Below are positions 4,537 through 5,868 of a DNA stretch of 5,868 nt, piece by piece. Each line of letters starts with the position of its first letter. Position 1 is the stretch's first letter. Source of the DNA: an uncultured Ardenticatenia bacterium. Its GTDB lineage: Bacteria; Chloroflexota; Anaerolineae; Promineifilales; Promineifilaceae. The DNA lies in assembly GCA_937858165.1 (NCBI GenBank), contig CALLZA010000168.1, forward strand, positions 1 to 5,868, given 5' to 3'. The notes beneath the pieces were generated by a model. It was given only the letters and a program-made list of their open reading frames with translations, had not been told where the DNA came from and did not search any database. The position numbers were made by a program, and so were the translations under genes.

Positions 4537-5695
4537 TTAGTCTCGCCCCTGCCGTATGACCAGCGTGCCAACCGGGTAGGTATCGGTCGGCGAACGTTGG
4601 CCGTCGACGGTGACCGGCAGCCGCGCCCCAGTGGCGAAGTCATAGAGGCCGATCTGCACCGGGTAGTCGCCCGGCGGCAGGTCGCCCGGCAGCGTCAGCG
4701 TGGCCGTGTCGGCGAACACCTCGCCCGCCGCCCACAGCCGCGGCGGGTATTCGCCGCCCATCACCGGCCCGTCGCTCTGGGCCAATGGCGTCTGCGTCGG
4801 GTCGCCCAGGTGGACGAAGAGGTGCAGGTCGGCCGGGCCAGGCGGGACGGCCACCTGCCAGCGCAACTGCACGGCGACGCTCTCGCCGGGCGAAACAGTA
4901 GTGGCAGCCAACTCGGCCGCGGCCAGTTCTAGCCCTTCACCTAGCGTGGCCAGTGGCTCCTGCCGCGCCGGCCGCGCGGCCGGCACGACCTTCACCACGC
5001 CCACGTCGCGGCTGTCGGCGTCGGCGCTCAGCTTGACGCCAAGGCGGGCCTCGACCGGCGCGGCGGCGGGGTCGTCCAGGCGCACACGGACTGCCAGCCG
5101 GTCGGCGACGATGGCCCCCGCCGGCCACAGCGCTGCCGGGTAGCCGCCGCGACCGTGGTAGGCGACGACGTCACCGATGCGCTCAAAGCCGCGGCCGAAC
5201 AGCTCCAGGTGAACCAGCGGCGCGCCGGTCACGCCATCGCGCGCGGCCCGCCAGTAGAGCGTGACCCACACCCACTCCCCCGGCCGCGCCTCGGCCGCTT
5301 CCACTCGTGCGCCGAGCAGCTCCAGCCCCTCCGGGAAGGTCACGTCGAGCGGCGCGGCCTCGGCCGGCAAAGCGGTGACGATGGGCGGGCGGGCGAAGGT
5401 GGGCGGGATGACGGCCAGGAGGCAGTAAACGGTTGTCGTCAGGGCCAGACCGACGGCGCCCCGTTGCAGCCACGGTCGCGGCCAGCGGCTCAGCCCGTAG
5501 GCCGTCCCCAGCGCCAGCGGCGTGAGCGCGGGGAAGAACAGACGCCCCTGGTCGGCCGAAGTGCGCAGCATAAACGAGAGCCAGCCGGCGGCGACGAGCA
5601 AAAACCAGAGCAAGAGAGTGATTAGTGATAAGTGACGAGTGATTAGAGAAGAGAGGAGGGCGCTCGTTCCCCCTTTGGGAGAGGGTCTGCCCCCC
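4537..5695 (-). CDS. Membrane protein, C-terminal part (GT39/DUF2142-like), N-terminus lost at contig end
   Basis: About 386 genomic residues remain, read from 5695 to the TAA at 4537-4539. Three hydrophobic segments come first: around SLITLLLWFLLVAAGWLSFML (about 5565-5630), GRLFFPALTPLALGTAYGL (about 5491-5543) and VGLALTTTVYCLLAVIPP (about 5402-5453). The QGRLFFPALTPLA pattern resembles the last membrane helices of polytopic glycosyltransferase-like proteins (GT39/ArnT or DUF2142 style) common in Chloroflexota. A long soluble tail follows, made of two related beta-rich domains, each with GLEL..., a PGE-x-V-x-V-x-L-x-W strand and a GGxYPxxLWxAGxxxAD motif; the second ends PPGDYPVQIGLYDFATGARLP. 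This tail is probably outside the cytoplasm. The catalytic N-terminal part is missing, so activity cannot be assigned. The apparent start MGSEMCIRD is encoded by sequencing adapter and is not real. Heptamer repeats lie in frame just before the first helix. Confidence 0.75.
5618..5659. repeat. Heptamer repeat inside the membrane-protein frame
   Basis: Four consecutive seven-base units on the + strand, GTGATTA, GTGATAA, GTGACGA, GTGATTA (5618-5645), share GTGANNA. Two decayed units, GAGAAGA and GAGGAGG (5646-5659), follow. Read on the - strand they encode part of SSLITRHLSLIT, because three heptamers make 21 bases or seven codons. The tract leads directly into a membrane helix. Confidence 0.8.
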
Positions 5696-5761
5696 CTGTC
5701 TCTTATACACATCTCCGAGCCCACGAGACCGTACTAGATCTCGTATGCCGTCTTCTGCTTG
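5696..5761 (+). other. Illumina Nextera i7 adapter (sequencing artefact)
   Basis: CTGTCTCTTATACACATCT at 5696-5714 is the reverse complement of the 19-base Tn5 mosaic end. It continues with CCGAGCCCACGAGAC (5715-5729), an eight-base index CGTACTAG (5730-5737, the Nextera N702 index) and the P7 end ATCTCGTATGCCG...CTGCTTG (5738-5761). This is the complete read-through order of a Nextera library molecule, so genomic sequence stops at about 5695. Peptides beginning MCIRDR or MYKRQ near the contig end are translations of it. Confidence 0.98.
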
Positions 5762-5868
5762 AAAAAAAAAAAAATACAGCGTCTCTCATCATAGTATGTG
5801 CCTACTATATCTATCCGCATGCAACCTCATCATCATACCATCTACTCATTCTCTACTAATTATCGCAA
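5762..5868. other. Poly(A) and post-adapter read noise
   Basis: Thirteen A bases (5762-5774) directly follow the P7 end, then 94 bases of low-GC sequence rich in short CAT/CTA-like words and unlike the rest of the window. This is what a read gives once it runs past the end of the library molecule. I see no biological feature here and treat it as artefact. Confidence 0.9.

Noticed and set aside
5696..5724. Protein start MGSEMCIRDR for the - strand membrane protein, and the related MYKRQ frame
   Set aside because: These residues are translated from the Nextera mosaic end and adapter, not from genomic DNA.

Overview
This is the end of a GC-rich metagenomic contig, probably from a Chloroflexota bacterium of the Anaerolineae/Promineifilum type. 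That placement is an inference from the style of the proteins: an OmpR-type regulator with a KdpE-like tail, a standalone CBM48 protein, and a GT39/DUF2142-like membrane protein with a long beta-rich C-terminus. GC-rich hairpin repeats between genes fit the same picture. No rRNA or other marker gene is present. The last 173 bases are not genomic: a complete Illumina Nextera i7 adapter at 5696-5761 is followed by poly(A) and read noise to 5868.

Layout on the + strand: (1) the C-terminal end of an FHA-domain protein (to 164); (2) three small hairpins, two of them a tandem 17-bp repeat (184-244); (3) an 80-residue protein of unknown function (275-517); (4) a second cluster of GC-rich hairpins (529-585); (5) a response regulator with receiver and winged-helix domains (606-1340), closed by an intrinsic terminator; (6) a promoter and a leader with three competing hairpins; (7) a full-length RelA/SpoT homologue (RSH, 1516-3762); (8) a 15-bp inverted repeat built from heptamers; (9) a strong promoter and ribosome site driving a 97-residue CBM48 protein (4020-4313); (10) a long rod-like RNA structure (4355-4461) and a strong terminator (4481-4511). 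On the - strand, converging on that terminator, is the C-terminal part of a membrane protein (4537-5695) that runs into the adapter at the contig end.

The genes fit a theme of signalling and stress or storage physiology, but they are separate transcription units and nothing shows that they work together. The two most interesting signals are these. First, the RSH has all expected ppGpp-hydrolase residues, but the key synthetase residues are replaced, two of them by residues of opposite charge, so it looks like a hydrolase with a dead synthetase domain. Second, the space between the CBM48 gene and its terminator can fold into a 107-nt rod of about 33 base pairs, a candidate for an undescribed structured RNA or regulatory 3' UTR. 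Heptamer repeats occur both between genes and inside the membrane-protein reading frame.
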